64,000 nt of DNA from JAAYDI01 sp052034005 (lineage in GTDB: Bacteria; Planctomycetota; Planctomycetia; Pirellulales; Pirellulaceae). Position numbers and translations under genes: made by a program. This document shows positions 35,237-44,414 of the stretch, piece by piece (within the stretch, counting starts at the first letter, position 1; the number at the start of each line of letters is the position of its first letter). The stretch lies in assembly GCA_052034005.1 (NCBI GenBank), contig JBPOJB010000040.1:57163-121162 (forward strand), given 5' to 3'. The notes under the pieces are model-generated. The model had not been told where the DNA came from. It was given only the letters and a program-made list of their open reading frames with translations, and did no database searches.

Positions 35237-36811
35237 TCACTCCGCGGGCACGATGCGGATGACAGGGTCCCGGTCCCCGGCCGGCATGTGCAGGCGCACG
35301 TCGCCGGTCAGCCCGGCGACAGCGTCGTGGAACTCGTCGGGGGTCGTCACCGGTCGCCCATTGACATGGCTGATGCACTGGCCGTTGCGCAAGCCGGCTT
35401 TCCAGGCCGGCGAGTCGCGTTGGACTTCCAAGACGGCGACACACGCCTGGGCATCGGCCGCGTGGAGCCCGAGCGTACTGAGTTGGAGCGGCAGCGCGGA
35501 CGGGTACTCGACACGCAGCCCGCGCCACCACGGCTCCTGGAGCTGGGCGAACGGCCGGCCCGGCGCGGCGATATACTTCTTGGCCAACACCGCGTGCGTC
35601 GTCGCCACCTTCGGCTGGCCCCGCCACGACTCGTTTCGCTCATAAGTCAACAGCACCTCCTGACCCGCCGGCAAGCGGCTCAGCTCGCGGAACAACGAGT
35701 TCCGATCGTACACCTGCGTGTTGTTGACATGCGTAATCACATCGTCAATCTGGAGCCCGGCGGCCTGGGCCGGCGTACCGGGCACGACGCGCAGCACGCG
35801 CGCGCCGAACCGGCCCGCCTGCCGGTCGGCCAGCGGCAGGTGCTCGGGCTGCACGCCCAGGAAGCCATACGACGGGAGACGCCCGCGTTTGAGCGTCTCG
35901 ACCACGCGGCGGAACGCATCGTCGACAGGGATCGCGAATCCAGCCGGCTGCTCGTAGCCCGCCATGGCGGCCAGCGAGGTGGTCAGCCCGATCATCTCCC
36001 CCTGCAGATTGACCAGCGCGCCGCCACTGGTGCCCAAGTCCAGACGCGCATCGGTCTGGATCAGAGTCCCGTATTGATCGAGTGTACCGCGTTCCGACCC
36101 GGTACTGGCGTTGCGCGGGTCAGGGGCCGGAGCGCGTCGGAGATTGGAGATGATCCCCCAGCTCGCACTGACTTCTCCATCGCGTGCGATACCGTACGGA
36201 TTGCCCAGCGCGACGACGATCATACCTTTGCGCAGGCGTGATGCGTCGCCCAAGGGCATCGGTTCCAGGTCGGACGCGGCGACCTTCAAGACCGCCAGAT
36301 CCGTCCAAGGGTCGCCGGCCTTCACCTCCTGGGGCACCTCCACCTGGGCCACCTTGAACGGCCGCTGACGCGTCCACACGTAGTAGTCGTTGAGCAGAGG
36401 GTCGCCCAGCGCGTGATAGGTCGTGACGATGTGGCCGTCCCGATCCAACACAACCCCCGTGGCGAATTCATTGGGCACGAAGTCGGGACTCGTGGGGTTC
36501 GCCTCGGACAGGAACCCCAACGACGAATGGTCCAACCGCAGTGGGCCCGCGAAATCCTCCGGCGCGCGCAGACCGCGCTCCGCCTTCCGGACCCGGGCGA
36601 TCGCCACCACCGACCGCTCGGCTTTCTCGATGGCGGTCACCATCAGGTCCTGCAGCGCCGCCAGCGCCTGCGGCCCCGACGGCTCCTGCCCCGACCCGGC
36701 TGCGGGGCCGGCCAGCGCGGCCAGAGCGACAAGGACCGCCGGGGCCAGCCGCCCGCAGCGTGGCCGCCGGACGCGGCCTGCCCGCGGCGTGCGTGCGACG
36801 AACTCATACAT
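35237..36811 (-). CDS. HtrA-like serine protease with two PDZ domains
   Basis: 524 residues with a signal peptide (LAPAVLVALAALAGPAAGSG). The trypsin-like domain has its triad at His133 (TTYHALGD), Asp171 (DPWTDLAVLKV) and Ser262 (DLGTSGGAL; most HtrA proteins have GNSGG here). Two PDZ-like domains follow (FGARVLRVVPGTPAQAAGLQIDDVI and ACVAVLEVQRDSPAWKAGLRNGQCI). It should act on misfolded proteins in the periplasm. The start ATG at 36811 has GGGGAG upstream. It lies 55 bp after recA. Confidence 0.92.
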   Translation of the reverse strand: MYEFVARTPRAGRVRRPRCGRLAPAVLVALAALAGPAAGSGQEPSGPQALAALQDLMVTAIEKAERSVVAIARVRKAERGLRAPEDFAGPLRLDHSSLGFLSEANPTSPDFVPNEFATGVVLDRDGHIVTTYHALGDPLLNDYYVWTRQRPFKVAQVEVPQEVKAGDPWTDLAVLKVAASDLEPMPLGDASRLRKGMIVVALGNPYGIARDGEVSASWGIISNLRRAPAPDPRNASTGSERGTLDQYGTLIQTDARLDLGTSGGALVNLQGEMIGLTTSLAAMAGYEQPAGFAIPVDDAFRRVVETLKRGRLPSYGFLGVQPEHLPLADRQAGRFGARVLRVVPGTPAQAAGLQIDDVITHVNNTQVYDRNSLFRELSRLPAGQEVLLTYERNESWRGQPKVATTHAVLAKKYIAAPGRPFAQLQEPWWRGLRVEYPSALPLQLSTLGLHAADAQACVAVLEVQRDSPAWKAGLRNGQCISHVNGRPVTTPDEFHDAVAGLTGDVRLHMPAGDRDPVIRIVPAE

Positions 36812-36866
36812 CGATCGATACTCCCCGGTCGCGCCCTTCCGGCAGGCTCAGCAGGATGATCATGGA

Positions 36867-38015
36867 TCACTCGGCCTCCGCCGTCGGCGACAGCTCATCT
36901 TCCGACGTGGCCATGCCGTAGCCGCCTGCGGCGAGCACCTTCTCCTTGATCTCTTCGGCGATCTGCGGGTTGTCGACCAGGAATTGACGGGCCTTCTCCT
37001 TGCCCTGTCCCAAATGCGTCTCGCCGTACTTGAACCACGATCCGCTGCGGAGCACGATCCGCTGGGCCACGCCCAGATCGAGCAGGTCGCCTTCGTAGCT
37101 GATGCCGTTGGTGTGCATCATGTCGAACTCGGCCACTCGGAACGGCGGCGCAACCTTGTTCTTGACCACCTTGCACCGGACCCGCTGCCCGATCACCTGC
37201 TCCCCGTCCTTGATCTGCCCGATGCGCCGCACGTCGATGCGGCAGGAACTGTAGAACTTCAGCGCCCGGCCACCCGGCGTCGTCTCCGGACTGCCGAACA
37301 TGACGCCGATCTTCTCGCGGATCTGGTTGATGAAGATCACCGCGGTCTTGCTCTTGGCGATGGCCCCGGTAAGCTTCCGCATCGACTGGCTCATCAGCCG
37401 CGCCTGCAGCCCCACGTGCGAATCGCCAATCTCCCCCTCCAACTCCTGCCGGGGCACGAGCGCGGCCACCGAGTCGACGATGATCACGTCCACGGCATTC
37501 GACTTGATCAACATCTCGGTGATCTGCATCGCCTCTTCGCCCGACGTCGGCTGACTGACCAGCAACGTCTCCAACTCCACCCCGAGTTTCTTGGCCCAAC
37601 TCGGATCAAACGCGTGTTCCGCGTCGATGATCGCGGCGATCCCGCCGTGGTGCTGCGCCTGGGCCGCCACGTGCAGCGCCAGCGTCGTCTTGCCGCTCGA
37701 TTCCGGGCCGAACACCTCGACGATCCGCCCGCGGGGCACGCCTTGGCCACCCAGGGCCATGTCCAGCGACAGACTGCCCGTCGGGATCCCCTCGATCTGC
37801 GCCGTCTGCGCACTGCCCAGGGCCATGATCGACCCTTCCCCAAACTGCTTCTCGATCTGCTGCAGCGTGGTCTTCAGTTGCGGATGGCCGGCCAGCACCT
37901 TGCTGGCCGCCCCGCCGCCGGCCTCGTCCGACGCGCCGGCCCGCGCCGAACGGGCCGCCTTGTCCTTGTCCTTCTTCCCCATCGCTTCGCTCGTCATTTC
38001 CATCGTGGTGACCAT
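36867..38015 (-). CDS. recA: Recombinase RecA
   Basis: 382 residues. Walker A GPESSGKT is at 103-110; VDSVAALVPRQELEGEIGD, LMSQSMRKLTGAI, FINQIREKIGVMFGSPETTPGG and YGETHLGQGKEKAR are invariant family blocks. It catalyses strand exchange and stimulates LexA-type cleavage. The N-terminal 40 residues are a charged Lys/Ala extension. The start ATG at 38015 has AAAGGAG upstream; the frame stays open to 38057. A promoter with an overlapping palindrome lies about 110 bp upstream. Confidence 0.98.
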   Translation of the reverse strand: MVTTMEMTSEAMGKKDKDKAARSARAGASDEAGGGAASKVLAGHPQLKTTLQQIEKQFGEGSIMALGSAQTAQIEGIPTGSLSLDMALGGQGVPRGRIVEVFGPESSGKTTLALHVAAQAQHHGGIAAIIDAEHAFDPSWAKKLGVELETLLVSQPTSGEEAMQITEMLIKSNAVDVIIVDSVAALVPRQELEGEIGDSHVGLQARLMSQSMRKLTGAIAKSKTAVIFINQIREKIGVMFGSPETTPGGRALKFYSSCRIDVRRIGQIKDGEQVIGQRVRCKVVKNKVAPPFRVAEFDMMHTNGISYEGDLLDLGVAQRIVLRSGSWFKYGETHLGQGKEKARQFLVDNPQIAEEIKEKVLAAGGYGMATSEDELSPTAEAE

Positions 38016-38122
38016 GTCGTCCGACTCCTTTATACTGCGATCCCGCGTCCGGCGCAACTTGTGCCCCGGACAATTCCCGGTTGTCCCGCCCCGCCGCCGC
38101 CCGCGCCGCCACGATTCCAGAT

Positions 38123-38152
38123 AGTGTACAAATGAATATCATACACCGGCAA
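38123..38152 (-). promoter_or_regulatory. recA promoter with overlapping palindromic operator
   Basis: On the minus strand TTGCCG (38147-38152) and TACACT (38123-38128) are spaced 18 bp. The interval 38124-38146 is a near-palindrome, GTGTA-N13-TACAC, in an A+T-rich island of a GC-rich region. It covers the spacer and most of the -10, as a repressor site would. It does not match the GAAC-N4-GTTC or CTGT-N8-ACAG LexA boxes. Confidence 0.5.
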
Positions 38153-38292
38153 ACGCGTCAAGGTGGGCGACGTACCCGGCTGACCCTATGATCGCAAACG
38201 CCCGGACACGTCTGGTCACACGCGCGGATTTTTTTCCCTGATTCCCGCGTGCCCGGGCCGGCCCGGCGTGACCCGACCGACCGGCCGGCCGC

Positions 38293-38868
38293 CTACTCCG
38301 CCAGCGGCGCGAGCGCCAGCACGTCGTACTTCGGACCCGACGGCGTCAGCGTGCTGGCAAATACCGTCACCTCGTCCACGGCGGTCGGCCCCGCGTCGAA
38401 GTCCTGGCAGCTCCGCAGGGCCTCGGCAAGCAACTGCACCTGCGGACCTGCCGATCGCACGCGGCCGATGGTCAGGTGGGGCCGATACGACTGCCGGTCC
38501 TTGGAAAAGCGACGTGCGACCAGCGCCGCGTCGATCGCCGCGTGCAACTTGCGCAAGCAGTCCAGGCCCTCGGTCACCCCGAGCCAGAGCGTGCGTGGCC
38601 GGTGCGCGTCGGGGAACGCGCCCGCGCCGCGGCAGTAGAACTCAAAGGGCTCGACCCGCGCGGCGCCCTCCCGCACTGCCTGGCAGATGACTGCCACGTC
38701 CTCGTCCGACTGGTCGCCGAGGAACTTGAGCGTCATGTGCATGCTGGCCGGCGCAACCCAACTGACCTTGGCATCGCTCGCGCGGCGCAGGCGGCCGATC
38801 AGATCCACCGCCCGCGACCGGACGCCGTCCGAGACTTCCACAGCCACAAATGTACGTGTGCTGGACAT
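38293..38868 (-). CDS. thpR: RNA 2',3'-cyclic phosphodiesterase
   Basis: 191 residues of the 2H phosphoesterase family. The two catalytic H-x-T motifs are HMTL (in WVAPASMHMTLKFLGD) and HLTI (in SYRPHLTIGRVR). The N-terminus RTFVAVEVSDGVR is typical. The enzyme opens 2',3'-cyclic RNA ends; older annotation calls it 2'-5' RNA ligase. It begins 9 bp after the PfkB-family kinase gene and is separated from recA by 277 bp. Confidence 0.93.
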   Translation of the reverse strand: MSSTRTFVAVEVSDGVRSRAVDLIGRLRRASDAKVSWVAPASMHMTLKFLGDQSDEDVAVICQAVREGAARVEPFEFYCRGAGAFPDAHRPRTLWLGVTEGLDCLRKLHAAIDAALVARRFSKDRQSYRPHLTIGRVRSAGPQVQLLAEALRSCQDFDAGPTAVDEVTVFASTLTPSGPKYDVLALAPLAE

Positions 38869-38877
38869 CGAGGAACT

Positions 38878-39780
38878 CTAGAAGCTCAACATCTTGCGGT
38901 AGCGGTCCATCCGTCGTTCGATCGCCTCCCGGTCGATCTGGCGCAGGCGGTCCAGCGCGAAATCCTCGACCGTGAAGCTGGCCACGAGCGTTCCGTACGC
39001 CATGGCTTCCTTGAGCGTCTTCGGTTCGAAGTTCCCTTGCGCGGCCAGGTACCCCATCATGGCGCCGGCGAAACTGTCCCCGGCGCCGGTCGGGTCCACG
39101 ACATCCGGCGTGGGGAAGGCCGGCAAGACGTAGGTCTCGTGCCGCGAGAAAAACATCGCCCCGTGCTCGCCCTTCTTGACCACCACGAAGCTCGGGCCCA
39201 TCTCCAACGCCTGCAAGCCGGCCCGCACGACATTCTCACAGCCCGTCAACTGCCGGGCCTCACGGTCGTTGAGGATCAGGCCTTCCACCCGGCCCAGCAG
39301 CTCGAGCAGCACCCCCCGCTCCTCGCGAATCCACAGGTCGATCGTGTCGGCCACAACCAGCCGCGGACCGGTCATCTGGCCCAGGACCTCCAACTGCTGA
39401 CGCGGTGATCCGTTGCCCAGGAACACGAACGGGCAGCGGCGGGATTCCTCCGAGAGCCGGGGGCGGTGCGTGCCGTATACGTTCAACTGGAGATCCAGCG
39501 TGTCCCGATCGTCCATGTTCGGCGCATACCGGGCGCGCCAATGAAACGTCTTCGTGCCGGGGATCACGACCAGGCCGGACAGGTCGATCCGCCGCGATTC
39601 GAGCAACTGCGTGTGCTCCGCCGGCCAGTCGTCCCCCACTACGCCGGCCAGCCGCACCGACGTGAAATAACTGGCCCCATACGCGAAATAGACCGCCGAG
39701 CCGCCCAATAGCCGCTCACGCACGAGCGCCGGCGTCTCCACCGTGTCCAGGGCCACCGTCCCGACGACCAGTAGCGGCAT
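38878..39780 (-). CDS. PfkB/ribokinase family sugar kinase
   Basis: 300 residues. The C-terminal catalytic motif is VDPTGAGDSFAGAMMGYL; the N-terminal signature region is GGSAVYFAYGASYF, and LILNDREARQLTG and VVVKKGEHGAMFF are further family blocks. These enzymes phosphorylate sugars or nucleosides; the substrate is not readable from the sequence. ATG at 39780 has AAGGAT at the right distance, whereas the ATG at 39789 would have it too close. It is likely co-transcribed with thpR. Confidence 0.9.
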   Translation of the reverse strand: MPLLVVGTVALDTVETPALVRERLLGGSAVYFAYGASYFTSVRLAGVVGDDWPAEHTQLLESRRIDLSGLVVIPGTKTFHWRARYAPNMDDRDTLDLQLNVYGTHRPRLSEESRRCPFVFLGNGSPRQQLEVLGQMTGPRLVVADTIDLWIREERGVLLELLGRVEGLILNDREARQLTGCENVVRAGLQALEMGPSFVVVKKGEHGAMFFSRHETYVLPAFPTPDVVDPTGAGDSFAGAMMGYLAAQGNFEPKTLKEAMAYGTLVASFTVEDFALDRLRQIDREAIERRMDRYRKMLSF

Positions 39781-39889
39781 GGCTTGCATCCTTATCCGTG
39801 TGCGCGACGCCCCTCACCCACCACGCGCCCTATTATCGGGTATCCGACGCCCGCTGCAAATCACACCGGCCACCTCAAGAAATGCACAA

Positions 39890-39918
39890 CGCCGGCGACT
39901 CGTCGAATGTCGCCGGCG
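39890..39918 (-). terminator. Hairpin after the PEP-CTERM gene
   Basis: A perfect 10-bp stem, CGCCGGCGAC against GTCGCCGGCG, with a 9-nt loop, 36 bp after the stop of the PEP-CTERM gene and before the kinase gene. There is no long T-run, so it may be a weak or factor-assisted terminator. Confidence 0.5.
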
Positions 39919-39954
39919 CTGGATCCCCACGCGCGCACTGGCCATTTGCGGCGC

Positions 39955-40635
39955 TCAAACCCGCCCGCGCCGATAACGCCGATAACCGATCAACCCGAGC
40001 GCCAACCCCAATACCCACGGCACCACCGTCGCCGGCTCCGGAATAACCGCGTACGTGATGTTGTCAATGGCGAGGTAGAACGGAAAGCTCCACTGGATCG
40101 TGATCGACTTGGCAAGCGTCGGGCCCGGCGTGACAAGCGTCAGCGGATTCTCGCCATCAAACAACTCCCAGTAGCTGTACGTGTCGGCCGTGTCGTCGTA
40201 CCAGATTTTCACGAACAGGTCCGGGTAGTCGTCTTCCTGCAGGATAAGCTCTTCTTTCAACGGATCGTCATACTGGCACAGCAGAAACGAGTCGAGCCTG
40301 ATGTCATAACGGTCAGGGTCCTCCAGCTTCAGCGTGACCTCGCCCCAGTTGGTGGATTTCTCCTGGAAATCATCCATCGCGACACCATGATCGGGAGGTG
40401 GTGGATCATAGTTTTGATAAAAATCCCTGGCATCCCACACCTGCAATTTGCGCAAGTATCCGGTGTCGTCGTGGACGCCAAAAGCCGCCGTGATGTTCGG
40501 GTCATTCGGGTAGCCCGACGGAATGGCCCCTTGAGGAACGTCGAAATCAATCGTCTTGACAACCTCCGCACGAGCGGAGTCGGCTAGGATCAGTGCGCTG
40601 GTCAGAAGAGCGGTAACCCACAACGCGGCTTTCAT
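39955..40635 (-). CDS. PEP-CTERM sorting domain protein
   Basis: 226 residues. Signal peptide (ALWVTALLTSALILADSARA), an acidic extracellular domain rich in Asp and Tyr, and a C-terminal PEP-CTERM tail: IPEPATVVPWVLGLALGLIG followed by YRRYRRGRV. Such tails direct export and sorting by an exosortase, commonly with an exopolysaccharide matrix. The middle domain (FDVPQGAIPSGYPNDPNITA, YSYWELFDG) looks beta-rich and may bind carbohydrate. The start ATG at 40635 has GAGGGAAAG upstream. No exosortase gene is in the window. Confidence 0.88.
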   Translation of the reverse strand: MKAALWVTALLTSALILADSARAEVVKTIDFDVPQGAIPSGYPNDPNITAAFGVHDDTGYLRKLQVWDARDFYQNYDPPPPDHGVAMDDFQEKSTNWGEVTLKLEDPDRYDIRLDSFLLCQYDDPLKEELILQEDDYPDLFVKIWYDDTADTYSYWELFDGENPLTLVTPGPTLAKSITIQWSFPFYLAIDNITYAVIPEPATVVPWVLGLALGLIGYRRYRRGRV

Positions 40636-40928
40636 CGGTCTTTCCCTCGGCTGATGCAAAATCACAGATCGCCAATGTCTATTCCCCGCCGAACGGCCGT
40701 TGCTGACAAGAGTGAGGCTCCAAATGGCCCCCACCCAGCACCCCCTATCGTAACCGGAACCGCTGACCAGGGAAGTACCAATTCATTCTTTTTCTCCCCA
40801 ATATCGCCATTTTATCCAGATCCTGCATTCACACATTATTGACGGGGTTCACGCGCGGCGCCAGCTGAGTTGCCTGTGGGCGGGTCAGTAGCACGACCCC
40901 CCGAGTGAGCGATCGTCCTCGGCCCACA

Positions 40929-42692
40929 CTACGGCTTGCCGCTTCCCTTCTCGATCTTGGCCCACGTATCGCGAAGGGCGACGCTGCGGTTGAACACAGG
41001 CTGGCCGGGCCGGGAATCGACACAGTCGACGGTGAAGTAGCCAAGCCGTTCGAACTGGAAGTGATCGCCGGGCCTGGCGTTGGCCAGGCTGGGTTCCAGG
41101 CAGCAGTCGTGGAGGACTTGGCGCGAGTTCGGGTTCAGGTGGGCGTGCCAATCGTGTCCTTCGGGCACGTCATCGGGTTCGGGCACGTTGAACAGGTGGT
41201 CGAACAGTCGGACTTCCGCGCGCAGGCAATGGGGGGCGGAGACCCAGTGGAGGGTTCCTTTCACGCGTCGGTTGGCGGCCGGGGTGCCGCTGCGGGATTC
41301 CGGGTCGTAGGTGCAGTGCAGCCGGACGATCCGGCCGTGCTCATCCTTGACGGCGCGGACGCACTTGATGATGTAGGCGGACCGCAGCCGCACTTCGCGG
41401 CCCGGCGCGAGTCGGAAGAATTTTCCCGGCGGGTCTTCGCGGAAATCATCCTGTTCGATGTAGAGTTCGCGGGAGAAGGGCACCTGGCGCGTGCCGGCGG
41501 ACGGATCTTCCGGGTTGTTGACCGCTTCCATCTGTTCGACGCGGTCGGCCGGGTAGTTGTCCAGCACGACCTTCAGCGGCCGGAGCACGGCCAGGGCGCG
41601 TGGCGCACGGCGGTTGAGGTCTTCGCGCAGCGCGTTCTCCAACACGGCCACGTCGATCGTGCTGTTGAACTTGGCGACGCCGATCTTGTCGCAGAAGCTG
41701 CGGATCGCCTCGGGAGTATAGCCCCGCCTGCGCAGTCCGCAGATGGTGGGCATGCGCGGGTCATCCCAGCCGGAGACGCGGCCTTCCTTGACGAGCGTGA
41801 GCAGTTTCCGCTTGCTCATGACGGTATACGTCAGATTGAGCCGGGCGAATTCGATCTGTTGCGGGTGGTAGATGCCCAGCTGTTTGCAGTACCAGTCGTA
41901 GAGGGGCCGGTGGTTTTCGAACTCGAGCGTGCAGATGGAGTGCGTGATCCGCTCGAGCGAGTCCGACTGGCCGTGGGTGAAATCGTACGTGGGGTAGATG
42001 CACCACTGGTCGCCGCTGCGATGGTGGGTGGCGTGCAGGATGCGGTACATGACCGGGTCCCGCAGGTTCAGGTTGGGCGAGGCCATGTCGATCTTGGCCC
42101 GGAGCGTGCGCGTGCCGTCCGGGAATTCGCCCTCCCGCATCCGCCGGAACAGATCCAGGTTCTCTTCGACGCTGCGGTTGCGGTAGGGGCTGTCGCGTCC
42201 CGGCTCGGTCAACGTACCGCGGTACTGGCGCGTCTCCTCCGCCGTCAGATCGCACACGTAGGCCTGGCCCTGCCGGATCAGCTGGACGGCCCATTCGTAG
42301 AGCTGCGGGAAATAATCCGACGCGTAATAGAGGCGGTCCGCCCAGTCGAACCCGAGCCAGCGGACATCCTCCTGGATCGACTCGACATACTCGTCCTCCT
42401 CCTTGGTCGGGTTGGTGTCGTCGAAGCGGAGGTTGCACAACCCGCCGTACCGGGCGGCCAGCCCGAAGTTCAGGCAGATGCTCTTGGCGTGCCCGATATG
42501 CAGGTAGCCGTTCGGCTCAGGTGGGAACCGCGTGTGGACGCGTCCCTGCCACTTGCCGGTCCGCAGATCGTCCTCGATGATCGTCTCGATGAAGTTCCGG
42601 GAGCGTCCGGCGGCCGCGTCCGCGTCGCCCGCGCCGGCCGGCCGAGGTTCCCCCTGCTCGCTGGATCCCGCTTGGTTCTCCCGGGCATTCAT
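40929..42692 (-). CDS. glnS: Glutaminyl-tRNA synthetase
   Basis: 587 residues. Class I signature HIGH in PPEPNGYLHIGHAKS and the KMSKS equivalent MSKRKL. YASDYFPQLYEWAVQLIRQG, YPTYDFTHGQSDSLERITHS, and the C-terminal anticodon-binding beta barrels (FSRELYIEQDDF, RLRSAYIIKC) identify GlnRS rather than GluRS. It charges tRNA-Gln directly, so this organism need not use the amidotransferase route for glutamine. The start ATG at 42692 has GAGGTGA upstream. It lies 56 bp after gltX. Confidence 0.96.
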   Translation of the reverse strand: MNARENQAGSSEQGEPRPAGAGDADAAAGRSRNFIETIIEDDLRTGKWQGRVHTRFPPEPNGYLHIGHAKSICLNFGLAARYGGLCNLRFDDTNPTKEEDEYVESIQEDVRWLGFDWADRLYYASDYFPQLYEWAVQLIRQGQAYVCDLTAEETRQYRGTLTEPGRDSPYRNRSVEENLDLFRRMREGEFPDGTRTLRAKIDMASPNLNLRDPVMYRILHATHHRSGDQWCIYPTYDFTHGQSDSLERITHSICTLEFENHRPLYDWYCKQLGIYHPQQIEFARLNLTYTVMSKRKLLTLVKEGRVSGWDDPRMPTICGLRRRGYTPEAIRSFCDKIGVAKFNSTIDVAVLENALREDLNRRAPRALAVLRPLKVVLDNYPADRVEQMEAVNNPEDPSAGTRQVPFSRELYIEQDDFREDPPGKFFRLAPGREVRLRSAYIIKCVRAVKDEHGRIVRLHCTYDPESRSGTPAANRRVKGTLHWVSAPHCLRAEVRLFDHLFNVPEPDDVPEGHDWHAHLNPNSRQVLHDCCLEPSLANARPGDHFQFERLGYFTVDCVDSRPGQPVFNRSVALRDTWAKIEKGSGKP

Positions 42693-42748
42693 CGCTTCAC
42701 CTCTCCGTCGAAACAAACTCGCCAGGCACACACGTCTGGGTGCCTATC

Positions 42749-44305
42749 TTAGAGCATGGCCAGGGCGCGGTCGATGCGACGGAGCACGCGCGCCCGCCCG
42801 AGGATGGCCAGCGCGTCGAACATGCCCAGCCCCACGGACTTGCCGGTGACGGCCACCCGCAGCGCATGGATGATGTCGCTCATCCGGAGCCCCTCCCGGG
42901 CGAGCATCGTGCGCAGTGCCGCTTCCGTGGCCGCCGCGTCGAACGGCTCCACCTGCGCCAGCTGCGCCCGGACACGGCCCAGCAACGCGCCCGCCCCCGG
43001 CGCGCGCACCCGTTTCTCGAAATCCTTCGCATCGATCGCCAGCTGCTCGTCCGCACAGAAGAACTCGGCGTAATCCAAGATATCGCCCGCCGTCTTGATC
43101 CGGTCGCCGGCCGCCTGGCCGATCTGCCGCACCAGCGACTCGGTCTCCAGGTCGCTCAGCGCGCCCGCCCAGCCGGCCCGGCGCACGAACGGCATCATCC
43201 GCCGGACGCGGTCCTCCAACGGCAGGGCCAGCATGTCGCGCTGCTGGAACGCCCACAGCTTCTGCGGGTCGAAACTGGCCGGCGACTTGTTGACGCGCGC
43301 GAGCGAGAAGTCCCGGATCATCTCCGCGCGCGTGAACTGCTCGGTCTTGTCGTCCAACGACCACCCGAGCAGCAGCAGGTAGTTGACCACCGCCGCCGGC
43401 AGGTACCCGACCGTCTGGTAGAAGTCGACAATCACCGGGTTGAACGTCTCGCTCCGCGCCTCGTGGCCGATCAGTCGGGCGATCCGCAGGCCATGGTCAT
43501 AGAGCTTCCGGAAGTCGGCCTGTTTGAGGTACTTGTCGAGCTTCCGTTTGCTGAGCTTCTGGCTGCTGCCCGGCTCGGCCACGTAGGGCAGATGGGCGTA
43601 CTCGGGCAGCGGGTAGCCCAGGCTCTGCGCGATGAACACCTGGCGCGGCGTATTGGACAGGTGTTCCACGGCGCGGATCACATGCGTGATGGCGAAGTCC
43701 TGGTCGTCCACGACGCTGGCCAGGTGGTACAGACAGGACCCGTCCGCCCGCTGGATGACGTGATCCTGTTCCTGGTCCCATTGGAACTCGACATCCCCCC
43801 GGATCCAGTCGTGGAACCGGCAGGATCCCGCGCGGGGCATTTTGAGCCGCACCACGGCCGTGCGGCCCTGGGCTTCCCACCGTGCGGCGTCCGCCGCGGA
43901 TTCGGCCATCCACCGACGGCTGTAGGTGAACGGGCGCTTCTCCGCTTCCGCCGCCGCCCGCTCCGCCTGCAGCTCTTCCGGCCGCGCGTAGTCGCGGTAC
44001 GCATGACCCGTCTCGAGCAACCGGCGCACCGCCGCCTGGTGCCGGTCCTGCCGCTGCGATTGAAAGTACGGGCCGCACGGGCCGCCGACCTCCGGCCCCT
44101 CGTCCCAGTCGATGCCCAGCCACCGGAACCCGTCGAGGATCGGCTGCAGCGATTCCGTCACGTTCCGCTGCTGGTCGGTGTCGTCGATGCGCAAAATGAA
44201 CTGGCCGCCCTGCTGTCGAGCGAACAGCCAGTTGAACAACGCCGTGCGGACTCCGCCGATATGCAGGTATCCGGTCGGACTCGGTGCGAACCGCGTGCGA
44301 ACCAT
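42749..44305 (-). CDS. gltX: Glutamyl-tRNA synthetase
   Basis: 518 residues. MVRTRFAPSPTGYLHIGGVRTALFN is the classical N-terminus with the HIGH-like box; the KMSKS equivalent is KLSKRK in SSQKLSKRKLDKY. YCDDYFPRAEE-type tRNA contacts are represented by LARVNKSPASFDPQKLWAFQ, the start of the helical anticodon-binding domain. It attaches glutamate to tRNA-Glu. It lies in tandem with glnS and 109 bp after a membrane protein gene. Confidence 0.97.
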   Translation of the reverse strand: MVRTRFAPSPTGYLHIGGVRTALFNWLFARQQGGQFILRIDDTDQQRNVTESLQPILDGFRWLGIDWDEGPEVGGPCGPYFQSQRQDRHQAAVRRLLETGHAYRDYARPEELQAERAAAEAEKRPFTYSRRWMAESAADAARWEAQGRTAVVRLKMPRAGSCRFHDWIRGDVEFQWDQEQDHVIQRADGSCLYHLASVVDDQDFAITHVIRAVEHLSNTPRQVFIAQSLGYPLPEYAHLPYVAEPGSSQKLSKRKLDKYLKQADFRKLYDHGLRIARLIGHEARSETFNPVIVDFYQTVGYLPAAVVNYLLLLGWSLDDKTEQFTRAEMIRDFSLARVNKSPASFDPQKLWAFQQRDMLALPLEDRVRRMMPFVRRAGWAGALSDLETESLVRQIGQAAGDRIKTAGDILDYAEFFCADEQLAIDAKDFEKRVRAPGAGALLGRVRAQLAQVEPFDAAATEAALRTMLAREGLRMSDIIHALRVAVTGKSVGLGMFDALAILGRARVLRRIDRALAML

Positions 44306-44414
44306 GGTCGGGCCTCCGCGCGCACAGCGCGTGCGAAAAGAGCCAGAATAGAGCTTCAGGCCGGCGCGTCAAAGGGGCCCACCGCCGGCCGCGCAGCGGA
44401 GGCCCGGTACCCGC

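Noticed and set aside
32302..35262. 986-codon plus-strand frame opposite alaS
   Set aside because: Shadow of alaS; no domain and no translation signals.
38227..38233. Run of seven T as a terminator for thpR
   Set aside because: It is on the wrong strand for the minus-strand genes and no stable stem precedes it on the plus strand.
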